A stretch of DNA of 64,000 nucleotides from an uncultured Bacilli bacterium (GTDB lineage Bacteria > Bacillota_I > Bacilli_A > ML615J-28 > CAG-698), in NCBI GenBank assembly GCA_934096585.1, contig CAKOMG010000004.1:1-64000 (forward strand). Reading direction: 5' to 3'. Position numbers and translations under genes: made by a program. Positions 42,081 to 50,625 of the stretch are shown piece by piece (the stretch's first letter is position 1; the number at the start of each line of letters is the position of its first letter). The notes under the pieces were generated by a model that saw nothing but the letters and a program-made list of their open reading frames with translations, was not told the DNA's origin and searched no databases.

Positions 42081-42122
42081 ATGGAAAAGATACCATTCGT
42101 AAGGGTGGTATCTTTTTTATGA
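42081..42122 (+). CDS. Putative 13-residue leader peptide coupled to spoIIR
   Basis: ATG 42081, 5 bases after AAGGA, reads MEKIPFVRVVSFL and stops at TGA 42120-42122, overlapping the ATG of spoIIR (ATGA). The coding stretch contains both arms of a terminator-like hairpin. This arrangement suggests either translational coupling into spoIIR or a leader-peptide attenuator. spoIIR itself has no separate good ribosome binding site, which supports a real role. Confidence 0.5.
   Translation: MEKIPFVRVVSFL
42089..42118 (+). terminator. Terminator-like hairpin directly before the spoIIR start
   Basis: GATACCA / TGGTATC (42089-42095, 42106-42112), 10-base loop, then T6 running into the ATG at 42119. 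It may end the prmC-tsaC operon, attenuate spoIIR, or both. Confidence 0.75.
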
Positions 42123-42592
42123 AGAAAAAAATAATTATTGTTTTATTATTTATAGGAGTATTAATTTTGTTTTTATATGATGGCAATGATTCAAGAGAAT
42201 TAAGAATTAGAGTAATTGCAAATTCTAATAGCTATATTGATCAAAAATTAAAAATGAAAATTGTTAATAAGATACAAAAAGAAAATATTGATTTGAATGA
42301 TTTAAACATAATAAAACAAAAAGTAGAATATATTATAGAAGAAAATAACTATAATTATAAGGTTAATGTTCAAATAAAAAATCAAAAATATGAAACAAAA
42401 TATTATAAAGATAAAATAATTGAAGGAGGAAAATATAAAACATTAGTAATAATGATAGGTGAAGGAGCAGGAAATAATTATTGGAGCATACTTTATCCAG
42501 AATATTATGGCATTGGATTTGAAGAAGTGAATACAGGGAATGTTACTTATAAAATATGGCTATTTGAAAAAATAAAGGAATGGTTAGATTAA
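42119..42592 (+). CDS. spoIIR: Stage II sporulation protein R
   Basis: The secreted forespore signal that activates SpoIIGA and so sigma-E in the mother cell. 157 residues: N-terminal transmembrane or signal anchor (3-20), then the diagnostic ELRIRVIANSNSYIDQKLKMKIV (RVIANSDSxxDQxLK in relatives) and a C-terminal domain with YKTLVIMIGEGAGNNYWSILYPEYYGI. ATG 42119 starts the recognisable protein. A GTG at 42062 would add 19 unrelated residues over the terminator. Expression must pass the hairpin; see the leader peptide entry. It is coupled by TAATG to the next gene. Confidence 0.92.
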   Translation: MKKKIIIVLLFIGVLILFLYDGNDSRELRIRVIANSNSYIDQKLKMKIVNKIQKENIDLNDLNIIKQKVEYIIEENNYNYKVNVQIKNQKYETKYYKDKIIEGGKYKTLVIMIGEGAGNNYWSILYPEYYGIGFEEVNTGNVTYKIWLFEKIKEWLD

Positions 42593-43011
42593 TGCAAGTG
42601 ATTAATTATAGTAGTAATATGAAAGAAAGAGTTTTTGAATTATTAAGTAGTATTGATAATTTAGAAATTGATGATAAAATAATTGAGAATTGTGAAATAT
42701 TACAAGATAATAATGATATTAAGGGCATAATATCATATGAAAAATTTAATGAAATTGGGTTAATACGGTATTTTATTTTTAAAAGAAATTTAGATTTAGA
42801 TAGTTTAGCATTGCTTTATCAAGGATTAGAAAAAAATATGCGTGATGCCTATGTAAGAATAGTAATTGGCATTGTAAATTCAAAAACCATAAAAGATGTT
42901 TTTGAATATATAGGATTTAAAGAATCAAATCCTTCGTTATTATATTTTGATGAAACAACATTTACAAAAACTAACTATAAGGATTCATTGATATATAAAA
43001 AAACAATTTAA
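42592..43011 (+). CDS. GNAT-like protein without a clear acetyl-CoA loop
   Basis: 139 residues. The central strand-turn-strand (IKGIISYEKFNEIGLIRYFIFKRNL) and the ending VFEYIGFKESNPSLLYFDE follow the GNAT fold, where the last part is the usual GF-x-E strand. The acetyl-CoA P-loop (Q/RxxGxG/A) is not visible, so catalytic activity is doubtful. TAATG coupling to spoIIR favours ATG 42592 over ATG 42580. In Bacillus a GNAT gene (ywlB) also neighbours spoIIR, which fits the assignment but does not prove it. Confidence 0.6.
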   Translation: MQVINYSSNMKERVFELLSSIDNLEIDDKIIENCEILQDNNDIKGIISYEKFNEIGLIRYFIFKRNLDLDSLALLYQGLEKNMRDAYVRIVIGIVNSKTIKDVFEYIGFKESNPSLLYFDETTFTKTNYKDSLIYKKTI

Positions 43012-43059
43012 TTAATGAAACATTTTCATATAATTAATATTTTATTTTTATTGAATTTG

Positions 43060-43068
43060 TGGTATAAT
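43060..43068 (+). promoter_or_regulatory. Extended -10 promoter of rpiB-upp
   Basis: TGGTATAAT with no convincing -35. The ribosome binding site GAGGT and ATG 43091 follow. Confidence 0.55.
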
Positions 43069-43090
43069 TAGACAAGAAAAGAGGTATATT

Positions 43091-43519
43091 ATGAAAATTT
43101 GTATTGGTTGTGATCATGGCGGTTTTCTGTTAAAAGAACAAGTAAAAAAATATTTAGAAAACAAATATGGTCAAATAATTGATATGGGTTGTTATAGTGA
43201 AGAAAGATGTGACTATCCTGTTTTTGCCAAAAAGGTTGCAAGTGCTGTGCAAAATCATGAATGTGATTTTGGAGTTCTAATTTGTACAACTGGCATTGGT
43301 GTTTCTATTTGTGCAAACAAATTTAAAGGTGTTCGTGCAGCTTTAGTAACAAATGAAGATGTGGCAAGTTTGTCTAGAAATCATAATGACAGTAATATAA
43401 TATGCCTTGGTGCTAAGTATACGTCTTATGATGAAGCAATTAAATATATTGATATATTTTTAAATGCTAAATTCGAAGGTGGAAGACACGAAAGACGTGT
43501 GGCACAAATCGAGAATTAG
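43091..43519 (+). CDS. rpiB: Ribose-5-phosphate isomerase B
   Basis: Interconverts ribulose-5-P and ribose-5-P. 142 residues, the usual length. MKICIGCDHGGFLLKE carries the substrate histidine/Asp loop, DYPVFAKKVASAV the Tyr/Asp region, and LICTTGIGVSICANKFKGVRA the catalytic cysteine and phosphate-binding loop. C-terminal RHERRVAQIE binds phosphate. It is followed 14 bases later by upp, and PRPP made from ribose-5-P feeds that enzyme, a sensible pairing. Confidence 0.95.
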   Translation: MKICIGCDHGGFLLKEQVKKYLENKYGQIIDMGCYSEERCDYPVFAKKVASAVQNHECDFGVLICTTGIGVSICANKFKGVRAALVTNEDVASLSRNHNDSNIICLGAKYTSYDEAIKYIDIFLNAKFEGGRHERRVAQIEN

Positions 43520-43533
43520 GAGGACAAAAACAC

Positions 43534-44160
43534 ATGGGAAAATTAGTAGTATTTAATCATCCACTTATGCATCACAAACTATCATTAATACGTGATGAAA
43601 AAACCGGCACAAAAGATTTTAGACAAACTGTAAATGAAATAGCAATGTTAATGGCATATGAAATTACAAGAGATTTACCAACTGTAACTGTAGATGTACA
43701 AACTCCTGTTGCTGTTGCTAAATGTCAACAATTAGAAAAAGAGGTTGTGATAGTTCCAATTTTAAGAGCAGGACTAGGAATGGTTGAAGGCATTACTGCT
43801 TTAATACCTACCGCAAAAGTAGGCCATATTGGTTTATATCGTGACGAACAAACTCTTGAACCCCATGAATACTATGCTAAATTTCCGCCATGTATCGTTG
43901 AAGCTACAGTTTTGCTTGTTGATCCAATGCTTGCAACAGGTGGAAGTGTTGCACATGCAATCAAGTTATTGAAAGAACGAGGCATCAAAAATATTAGTTA
44001 TGTTGGAGTAGTTGGCGCACCAGAAGGTGTAAAAAGAATCCAAAAAGAACATCCAGATGTAGATATTTTCTTAGCTGCATTAGATGAAAAATTAAACGAA
44101 AACGGTTATATTGTACCAGGACTTGGTGATTGTGGAGATCGTTTATTTGGAACAAAATAA
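43534..44160 (+). CDS. upp: Uracil phosphoribosyltransferase
   Basis: Salvages uracil to UMP with PRPP. 208 residues. N-terminal FNHPLMHHKLSLIRDEKTGTKDFR, VPILRAGLGMVEG, and the PRPP loop LLVDPMLATGGSVAHAI are diagnostic. The end PGLGDCGDRLFGTK forms the uracil pocket. AGGAGG precedes ATG 43534. It is the last gene of the rpiB operon, with a terminator directly after it. The usual glyA between rpiB and upp is absent here. Confidence 0.97.
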   Translation: MGKLVVFNHPLMHHKLSLIRDEKTGTKDFRQTVNEIAMLMAYEITRDLPTVTVDVQTPVAVAKCQQLEKEVVIVPILRAGLGMVEGITALIPTAKVGHIGLYRDEQTLEPHEYYAKFPPCIVEATVLLVDPMLATGGSVAHAIKLLKERGIKNISYVGVVGAPEGVKRIQKEHPDVDIFLAALDEKLNENGYIVPGLGDCGDRLFGTK

Positions 44161-44163
44161 AAT

Positions 44164-44198
44164 AAAAAATGTTGGCATATAATTGCTAACATTTTTTT
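44164..44198 (+). terminator. Terminator of rpiB-upp
   Basis: The stem AAATGTTgGCA / TGCtAACATTT is followed by T7. Confidence 0.85.
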
Positions 44199-44259
44199 AT
44201 TATATAAAAAGTAATTTTTTTCTTTTGTGGTAATTATATAATTGAAAGGAAGAAAAGAT

Positions 44260-44784
44260 ATGGCAATAAAGAAATTTATTAAACAAAAAAAGAAATTAAT
44301 AATTACAGTATTAAGTATTATAATTCTTTTATTAAGCGGAATGATAATTAGTAATAGCAAACCAAATAACGAAGCAAATGCAATTTCTAAACCTCATGAT
44401 AGCATAAAAGTATTTATTGATGGATACGTACAATATCCAGATGAATATAATGTTTCACCTTATACTAAAATTAAAGATCTAATAACGATTGCTGGGGGAG
44501 CTTTGCCAAACGGGGATACATCATTATTAAACTTAGAGAAAGTATTAGATGCAGGAGAAATAGTATATGTGAATAATAAATTATCACAAAGCAACAAAGT
44601 AAACATAAATTTAGCAAATGTTCAAGTTCTTAAAAAAGAACTAAAATTGACAAACAAACAAGCCAATAATTTAGTGTTATATCGCACATTAAATGGTTCT
44701 TTTAAAAATGTGTACGAATTATTGAAAGTAGATGGATTCAATGCTTCCACAATTAATGAAATAATTAATGCAATTACTTTATAA
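44260..44784 (+). CDS. comEA: Competence protein ComEA (DNA receptor)
   Basis: A membrane-anchored DNA-binding protein that hands transforming DNA to ComEC. 174 residues: a basic start, one transmembrane helix (about 15-35), a SLBB domain (KVFIDGYVQYPDEYNVSPYTKIKDLITIAGG, about 45-105) and a helix-hairpin-helix domain (VNINLANVQVLKKELKLTNKQANNLVLYRTLNGSF... to the end). ATG 44260 follows AAAGGAAG; the in-frame TTG 44242 overlaps that region. The gene overlaps comEC by 17 bases, keeping the two in one translational unit. Confidence 0.93.
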   Translation: MAIKKFIKQKKKLIITVLSIIILLLSGMIISNSKPNNEANAISKPHDSIKVFIDGYVQYPDEYNVSPYTKIKDLITIAGGALPNGDTSLLNLEKVLDAGEIVYVNNKLSQSNKVNINLANVQVLKKELKLTNKQANNLVLYRTLNGSFKNVYELLKVDGFNASTINEIINAITL

Positions 44785-46885
44785 CAAATTAATTAATAAT
44801 TGCTTTATAATAGCTTTTGGCATTGTTTTATTACTATTATCTTTAAATGTTTGGTATATTTATATAATACTAATCCTATATTTAATATATCTATTAAAAA
44901 AAGATAAATTATTATTTAAAATACAAATATTTTGTTTATTGTGTATAATCATAATGTTTTATTTAATAAAGATATATCAAAATTATTTAATTAATAATTT
45001 AGATACTAATAATATAACCGGAAAAATTATAAATATTGTTAAAAAAGAATATTATCAAAAAATAACTATTAGATATTCTATTTTTAAAATTAATATTTAT
45101 GATTATGATTTTAAGGAATTAAAATTAGGAATGGTAATTGAAGTTGATGGCGAACAAAGAGTAATAGAACTAAATCATATTCCCAATGCGTTCAATTATA
45201 AAAATTATTTTTATAATAGTTTATATATTGGGGAATATAAAAAAATAAATCTTCAAATAATTAAACAAAGTTTCACTATTAATATTTTTAATAATTATAT
45301 GAATAAATATTTAGATAAATATTTTGATGATGAAAGCATTGTTATATTAAAAGCATTTATTATAGGTGATTCTTCAAATTTTAATGATACTTTTAAAGAA
45401 GCTATAAAAACAAATGGCATTGTTCACTTATTTGCTTTAAGTGGACTTCATATATCATTGTTTATTAATATTTTAGAAAAAGTGTTTAAAAAAATTAAAA
45501 AAAAATACATAATTATAAATATATTTCTTTTAATCTATTTGGTTATTACTAAATTCGGTGTATCCATTTCTAGAGCAATTTTTACATACTATCTAAAAAT
45601 GATATGCAAAAAATTAAATATAAGATTTACATCCTTAGATCAAACTAGTTTAATATTTATATGTATGTCTATTATTAATCCCTATTTAATGTATAATAAT
45701 GGATTTGTACTTAGTTTTTTTGCCACATTTATTATTTTGCTTATTAATGACAAGTTAAAAAATAAAAATGAAATTAAAGCTATTTTAACCATTTCCTTTT
45801 ATTCCACAATTCTAACATTTCCAGTGATTGTTAATATTAATAACGAATTAAATTTACTATCGCCTATTATTAATATTATTATGATTTTATTAGTGGAAAC
45901 TATAATATTGCCATTTTCTATAATTGTTTGTGTTGTACCTTATTTAAGTTTTATATATAAATATATTATTAAGGCTTTTATTCTCATTATTGAGATACAA
46001 GCAAATATTTCGTATAAGCTAGGTTTAGTGATTACATTTAAAAGTATGAATATGTTAGCGGTTATTATATATTATTTATTGATATTTTTTATACTCTCAT
46101 ACCATACACATAAATATAAAAAAGCATTGTTTCTTCTTTATATTATATTTCTATTAATAATTAATATAAATTTTACTCCTACTTTTACAATCACTTTCCT
46201 AGACTTATACAATGGTGAAGCAACACTTATGGAATATTGCAATGAAACAATATTAATTGATACAGGTGAAGGTATCAATCACGAAGTAACGTCGTTTCTC
46301 AAAAGTAAAGGAATTAGAACTATTGATTATTTATTTATTACACATCCGCATTCAGATCATAACGGAGAGTTTAATTATATTAAAAAAAACGTAATAGTAA
46401 AAAATGTTATTAAAAATAAGTATGATAAAACTAATTATTGTGATAATATGATTTTAGCATCTAATGGTGATGTCATTAAAACAAAATATCTAGAATTTAG
46501 GGTTTTAAATCCGGAAACCTATAATAGTAATGAAAATAACAATAGTTTAGTATTGTATACAAAAATTAAAAATAAAACCTTTTTGTTTTTAGGAGACATT
46601 GAAGCAGAATGCGAAGCGAAATTGCCAATAAATGAAAAAATAGATGTAGTAAAAGTTGCTCATCACGGCAGCAATACTTCCACATCTATTCACCTTCTAA
46701 ATAAGATTAGACCGCAATATGCTATTATAATGAACGGAAGAAAAGAAGTATACTCATTTCCAAGTGATGAAGTAATAAAAAGACTACTAGATAAAAATGT
46801 TAAAACATATACTACAAAAAGGAGTTATACAATAATACTAAAATTAAAAAATGATAAATTAATGTTTTATGAAACAAGAAAATAA
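44768..46885 (+). CDS. comEC: Competence membrane channel ComEC/Rec2
   Basis: The channel through which single-stranded DNA enters during transformation. 705 residues: N-terminal helices and an OB-like segment, the competence domain with the family signature GIVHLFALSGLHISLFINILEKVFK, several more helices, and a C-terminal metallo-beta-lactamase-like domain with FITHPHSDHNGEFN (HxHxDH intact) and VAHHGSNTS, so the putative nuclease part looks active. No ribosome binding site precedes ATG 44768, which overlaps comEA by 17 bases. A terminator follows. Confidence 0.94.
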   Translation: MQLLYNKLINNCFIIAFGIVLLLLSLNVWYIYIILILYLIYLLKKDKLLFKIQIFCLLCIIIMFYLIKIYQNYLINNLDTNNITGKIINIVKKEYYQKITIRYSIFKINIYDYDFKELKLGMVIEVDGEQRVIELNHIPNAFNYKNYFYNSLYIGEYKKINLQIIKQSFTINIFNNYMNKYLDKYFDDESIVILKAFIIGDSSNFNDTFKEAIKTNGIVHLFALSGLHISLFINILEKVFKKIKKKYIIINIFLLIYLVITKFGVSISRAIFTYYLKMICKKLNIRFTSLDQTSLIFICMSIINPYLMYNNGFVLSFFATFIILLINDKLKNKNEIKAILTISFYSTILTFPVIVNINNELNLLSPIINIIMILLVETIILPFSIIVCVVPYLSFIYKYIIKAFILIIEIQANISYKLGLVITFKSMNMLAVIIYYLLIFFILSYHTHKYKKALFLLYIIFLLIININFTPTFTITFLDLYNGEATLMEYCNETILIDTGEGINHEVTSFLKSKGIRTIDYLFITHPHSDHNGEFNYIKKNVIVKNVIKNKYDKTNYCDNMILASNGDVIKTKYLEFRVLNPETYNSNENNNSLVLYTKIKNKTFLFLGDIEAECEAKLPINEKIDVVKVAHHGSNTSTSIHLLNKIRPQYAIIMNGRKEVYSFPSDEVIKRLLDKNVKTYTTKRSYTIILKLKNDKLMFYETRK

Positions 46886-46924
46886 AAAGGGAAACATATT
46901 TTTTGTTTTCCTTTTATTTTTTTA
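46885..46924 (+). terminator. Terminator of comEA-comEC
   Basis: The stem AAAAGGGAAAC / GTTTTCCTTTT is followed by T-rich sequence. Confidence 0.82.
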
Positions 46925-46961
46925 AAAAATATGATACAATTATGTTAATAGGAGTTAAAAT

Positions 46962-47771
46962 ATGGGCTATTTTACTATTAAAAAATATAACGATCAACTA
47001 TATCAAATTAAAGATAAATTAGGAGTTTTATCCACATTAGTAATCGGTAATAATAAAGCTTTATTGTTTGATACTGGTTATGGCATCTGTTCATTAAAAG
47101 AAGAAGTAAAAAAATTGACAAATAAAGAATTAATAGTTATCAATAGTCATGGCCATATGGACCATGCATGCGGAAACTATGAATTTGATGAAGTATATAT
47201 ATCAAAAAAAGATATTACAGTTGCCAAAAAATACAATAGTAAAAAGTGGCGTATAAATAATATTTTAAGAGCAGAAGCCATGAATGCTTTACCAGATAAT
47301 TTTGATAAAGAAAAGTATATTAATCAAAATGAAGGAAATTTAAAAATTATAAATGAACATGATATAATTGATTTAGGTAATTTAGATATTGAAGTTATAA
47401 ATATGGAAGGTCATACTGCAGGTTCAATCGGTTTGTATATTAATAAATGGAGACTATTACTTGCTAGTGATGCTGCTTGTCCCTTTGTTTGGTTATTTTT
47501 AAACGAGTCTACAACTGTGAAAATATACATTAAAATGTTAGAACGAGTATTAAAATTAGATTTTGATAATTTCTTAGTTGGACATGGAATGATGATGCTT
47601 CCTAAACAAAGGATGTATGAATTTTTAGATGTTGCTAAAAACATTGATTTAAGCAAAAGCGTAAAAGTAACGTTTGATCAATTTGAAGAATTAAATTCTT
47701 ATTGTTATACAAATGGGACTATGTATGATCAAAATGATTCGGGAATTGTATTTGATCCTAATAAAATGTAA
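46962..47771 (+). CDS. Metallo-beta-lactamase fold hydrolase
   Basis: A cytoplasmic MBL-fold protein of 269 residues. Metal ligands are NSHGHMDHACG (HxHxDH), EGHTAGS (His), ASDAACP (bridging Asp) and VGHG (last His). The loop between helix regions (WRINNILRAEAMNALPDNFDKEKY) is specific to an uncharacterised subgroup. Substrate unknown. AGGAG precedes ATG 46962. It sits between comEC and holA, which are neighbours in Bacillus, so it is an insertion into that order. holA follows 11 bases later. Confidence 0.88.
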   Translation: MGYFTIKKYNDQLYQIKDKLGVLSTLVIGNNKALLFDTGYGICSLKEEVKKLTNKELIVINSHGHMDHACGNYEFDEVYISKKDITVAKKYNSKKWRINNILRAEAMNALPDNFDKEKYINQNEGNLKIINEHDIIDLGNLDIEVINMEGHTAGSIGLYINKWRLLLASDAACPFVWLFLNESTTVKIYIKMLERVLKLDFDNFLVGHGMMMLPKQRMYEFLDVAKNIDLSKSVKVTFDQFEELNSYCYTNGTMYDQNDSGIVFDPNKM

Positions 47772-47782
47772 GGAAGGTTTTT

Positions 47783-48745
47783 ATGAAAAATATATATTTA
47801 TTTTCTGGTAAAGAAGAATTGATGATCAAAACTAAAATTGACAAGCTTGTATCTTCTTTTACTACGAATCAATTTAATATTACGAGCTATGATATGCAAC
47901 AAAACAATGTTGCTATGGCGATTCAAGATGCATTAACTCCACCATTTCTTGCAGATAATAAAGTAATAATAATTAACAATCCCATCTTTTTAACAAAACA
48001 AAAAAGTGAAATTGAACATAGAACGGACTTTTTGATTGATTATTTAAACAATCCTTTAGATACGACTATTTTGATAATTAATGCTAGTGGCATAGAAATA
48101 GATCCCAATAATGAAGTATATAAATTACTAAGCCAAAAAGCTGAACTTTCGGAAACACGTGAGTTAAGTGATGTTGAAATGAAAGGATGGCTAAAAAGAA
48201 AATTTGGTATTGCGGGAAAAGACATTTCTGATGAGGCCGTTAATGAATTTTTTGAACGAATCGATTGGAATCTATTAGTAGCTAGTAATGAATTTGAAAA
48301 AGTATTAAATTATGTTGGCGAAAGAGAAAATGTTACAATAGATGATGTAACCAAAGTAGTAGTCAAAGAAATAGAGACAGATGTTTTCTCTTTACTTCGA
48401 GCTTTAGAAGAAGGAAAAAAGAAAAAGATTATTTTAATATATCAAGATTTAGTTAAAGCAGGGAATGATCCAACAAAGCTTCTTGCTTTAGTTTCTAAAT
48501 CTTTAAGAGAAACATATAATGTTATTGTGATGCTTGAAGCTTCGTATAAACAAGTCGATATTGCTAAAACATTAGGAGTATCTACAGGAAGAGCATACTA
48601 CATTATTAAATCTGCCAGAAGTTTTAAAAAAGAGAACCTAGAACACTTAATTGTTAACTTGCATGATTTGGATTTCAAAATAAAAAGTGGAAAAGTTGAT
48701 AAAAACACAGGCTTTGAAATGTTTTTATTTGGTTATGGAAAATAA
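47783..48745 (+). CDS. holA: DNA polymerase III subunit delta
   Basis: Clamp-loader subunit that opens the beta clamp. 320 residues with the usual three-domain shape: MKNIYLFSGKEELMIKTKIDKLV start, beta-clamp contact region near ALTPPFLADNKVIIINNP, and the helical collar domain (LLALVSKSLRETYNVIVMLEASYKQVDIAKTLGVSTGRAYYIIKSARSF). Position between comEC and rpsT matches other Firmicutes and supports the call. TAAGGAAGG precedes ATG 47783. Confidence 0.9.
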   Translation: MKNIYLFSGKEELMIKTKIDKLVSSFTTNQFNITSYDMQQNNVAMAIQDALTPPFLADNKVIIINNPIFLTKQKSEIEHRTDFLIDYLNNPLDTTILIINASGIEIDPNNEVYKLLSQKAELSETRELSDVEMKGWLKRKFGIAGKDISDEAVNEFFERIDWNLLVASNEFEKVLNYVGERENVTIDDVTKVVVKEIETDVFSLLRALEEGKKKKIILIYQDLVKAGNDPTKLLALVSKSLRETYNVIVMLEASYKQVDIAKTLGVSTGRAYYIIKSARSFKKENLEHLIVNLHDLDFKIKSGKVDKNTGFEMFLFGYGK

Positions 48746-48776
48746 AAAAACACCTGAATGAACAGGTGTTTTTTTA
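48744..48776. terminator. Bidirectional terminator between holA and rpsT
   Basis: The stem AACACCTG / CAGGTGTT is flanked by A7 and T7, placed at the ends of both converging genes. Confidence 0.9.
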
Positions 48777-49037
48777 TGCTAATGAATTAACTTTTTTGCA
48801 TAATTGAGATTTATGTCTAGCAGCATTGTTCTTATGTAAGAATCCTTTTGCTACAGCTTTATCTAATTTTTTGCATGCAAATGCACAAGCAACTTTAGCA
48901 GCTTCAACATCTTTATTATTAACGGCTACTTGAACTTCTTTCATAGCAGTTTTTAATGAAGATTTAAAACTAGCATTTTGTAATCTTCTTTTTTCATTAG
49001 TAAGGTTACGTTTAACTTGTTGTTTAATATTTGCCAT
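48774..49037 (-). CDS. rpsT: 30S ribosomal protein S20
   Basis: A basic helical 87-residue protein that stabilises 16S rRNA. MANIKQQVKRNLTNEKRRLQNASFKSSLKTAMK and the final HKNNAARHKSQLCKKVNSLA match the family. On the minus strand, with TATGGAGGTAGAC-type ribosome binding site before ATG 49037. It converges with holA and diverges from gpr, as in Bacillus. Confidence 0.96.
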   Translation of the reverse strand: MANIKQQVKRNLTNEKRRLQNASFKSSLKTAMKEVQVAVNNKDVEAAKVACAFACKKLDKAVAKGFLHKNNAARHKSQLCKKVNSLA

Positions 49038-49077
49038 AGTCTACCTCCATATATTTTTACGTATTTTAACTTCTATT

Positions 49078-49106
49078 ATTATATCAAAGAATATATGAAA
49101 AAGCAA
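49078..49106 (-). promoter_or_regulatory. Promoter of rpsT
   Basis: On the minus strand TTGCTT (49106-49101), 17-base spacer, TATAAT (49083-49078). Confidence 0.75.
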
Positions 49107-49178
49107 GAAAAAAATTATTTATTTGTTTAAATAGTTAAATTGCGGAAAAAATAAATATATAAAGGCAAGGAACATATA

Positions 49179-50105
49179 ATGAATTTAAGAACTGATTTGG
49201 CTATTGAAGCTAGTAAAACGTTACAATCTAACAATAAAGAAATATATATAGTAGACAATGTGAAAGTCATCGAAACAATCGTAAATGAAGAACTAAGCAA
49301 GACCATAAATAAAAAAGAAGGGAATTACTACTTAATGGATTTGAGCGATTACAATTTAAATACTATTGAAGATTTTAATTATATTGAAAATGCATTAATT
49401 AAATTAATAAAAAAAATATTAAAAGAAGAAAAAATAAAAGTCAAAGATAAGGGAATGATTGTAGGACTTGGAAATATTGATGTTACACCTGATAGTTTAG
49501 GACCTTTGGTAGCAAACAATGTTATTGTTACTAGACATTTATATGAACTACATCAAAAAGAACAGATAAAAGGATTAAGAAGTATATGTTCGATATCACC
49601 TGGTGTTATGGGAGTTACAGGCATAGAAACGAGTGATATCATTACTTCAATAATTAAACAAATAGATATTGATTTTATTATAGTAATTGATGCATTAGCT
49701 GCTTCAAATATAAATAGAATTAATAAAACAATACAAATAACAAATACCGGTATTAGTCCAGGATCAGGAGTAGGTAATAAAAGAAAAGAAATATCAAAAG
49801 AAACATTAAATATACCAGTAATTGCGATTGGTGTACCAACAGTTGTAGATGCCGTAACAATAGCATATAATACTCTTGACTATGTAATAAATAATTTAGA
49901 AAAAAATTTAAAAAAAGATAAAAAAGAAATTGGTGGGACATTTGGAATATTGAATGAGCAAGACCAAAAAAATGTAATTAATTATGTTTTAGAAGAAAGA
50001 GGAATAAATATGATGGTTACACCTAAAGAAGTTGATCAAGATATTGAAGTATTAAGTAAAATTATTTGTCATTCATTAGATAAAGCGTTGCATAAACTTC
50101 CATAA
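49179..50105 (+). CDS. gpr: Germination protease GPR
   Basis: The protease that degrades small acid-soluble spore proteins during germination; it is made as a zymogen in the forespore. 308 residues. The start MNLRTDLAIEASKTL carries the RTDLAxEA sequence typical around the propeptide. GLGNIDVTPDSLGPLV, SPGVMGVTGIET, IDALAASNINRINKTIQITNTGISPGSGVGNKR and VPTVVDAVTIA are signatures of the aspartate protease fold. Gene order rpsT-gpr is conserved. The next gene is not spoIIP as in Bacillus but a short YqxA-like ORF. AAGGAAC precedes ATG 49179. Confidence 0.96.
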   Translation: MNLRTDLAIEASKTLQSNNKEIYIVDNVKVIETIVNEELSKTINKKEGNYYLMDLSDYNLNTIEDFNYIENALIKLIKKILKEEKIKVKDKGMIVGLGNIDVTPDSLGPLVANNVIVTRHLYELHQKEQIKGLRSICSISPGVMGVTGIETSDIITSIIKQIDIDFIIVIDALAASNINRINKTIQITNTGISPGSGVGNKRKEISKETLNIPVIAIGVPTVVDAVTIAYNTLDYVINNLEKNLKKDKKEIGGTFGILNEQDQKNVINYVLEERGINMMVTPKEVDQDIEVLSKIICHSLDKALHKLP

Positions 50106-50237
50106 ACCATCATATGATTTAATGGGCTATATTATGTTTATTTACTTATGAATAAAATTAACAAAGCAAAGTGTTAAAATCAATTAGAGTGGAAAAAAAG
50201 GGCTTATTTTTGTAAAATAGAAAGGAAATAAGAAGAT

Positions 50238-50486
50238 ATGAAGAAAATTTTATTTATTGTTTTTATTTTGATCATCTTTTTGTTAGGTATTAATGTTGGA
50301 AGTGAAAATGATAAAACAAAAGCGGATATTATTCAAGATAAAATAAATGATTATGAATCAGGAAAGAATAATGGTAGTATCACACAAGAAACTATAAATC
50401 CTAATATTTTAAATAAAATTGCTACTAAATGTAATGATACAGTTGAGGCAGTAGTTAAAAAAGTATTGAAATCTATAATTAAATGA
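50238..50486 (+). CDS. Small secreted or membrane-anchored protein (YqxA/DUF3679-like)
   Basis: 82 residues: an N-terminal hydrophobic segment (4-20, MKKILFIVFILIIFLLGINVG) and an acidic-basic tail of about 60 residues. The L-G-I-N-V-G-S-E turn after the membrane segment and the position near gpr recall YqxA (DUF3679) of Bacillus, which lies downstream of gpr-spoIIP. The similarity is weak. GAAAGGA precedes ATG 50238. A terminator follows. No homologue of spoIIP is present in this position. Confidence 0.6.
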   Translation: MKKILFIVFILIIFLLGINVGSENDKTKADIIQDKINDYESGKNNGSITQETINPNILNKIATKCNDTVEAVVKKVLKSIIK

Positions 50487-50488
50487 TT

Positions 50489-50520
50489 AACTTGGTTTTA
50501 TAAAACTAAGTTATTTTTTT
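50489..50520 (+). terminator. Terminator after the gpr-linked small gene
   Basis: The stem AACTTGGTTTT / AAAACTAAGTT is followed by T7. Confidence 0.82.
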
Positions 50521-50625
50521 GTTTTATTAAAAGTTATAAAACAATTTAAAGTAAAATTAAATAATATAATAAATTATACTTTCATTTTTGAAGAAAATAA
50601 TGTATAATATTTATAGGTGAAATAT

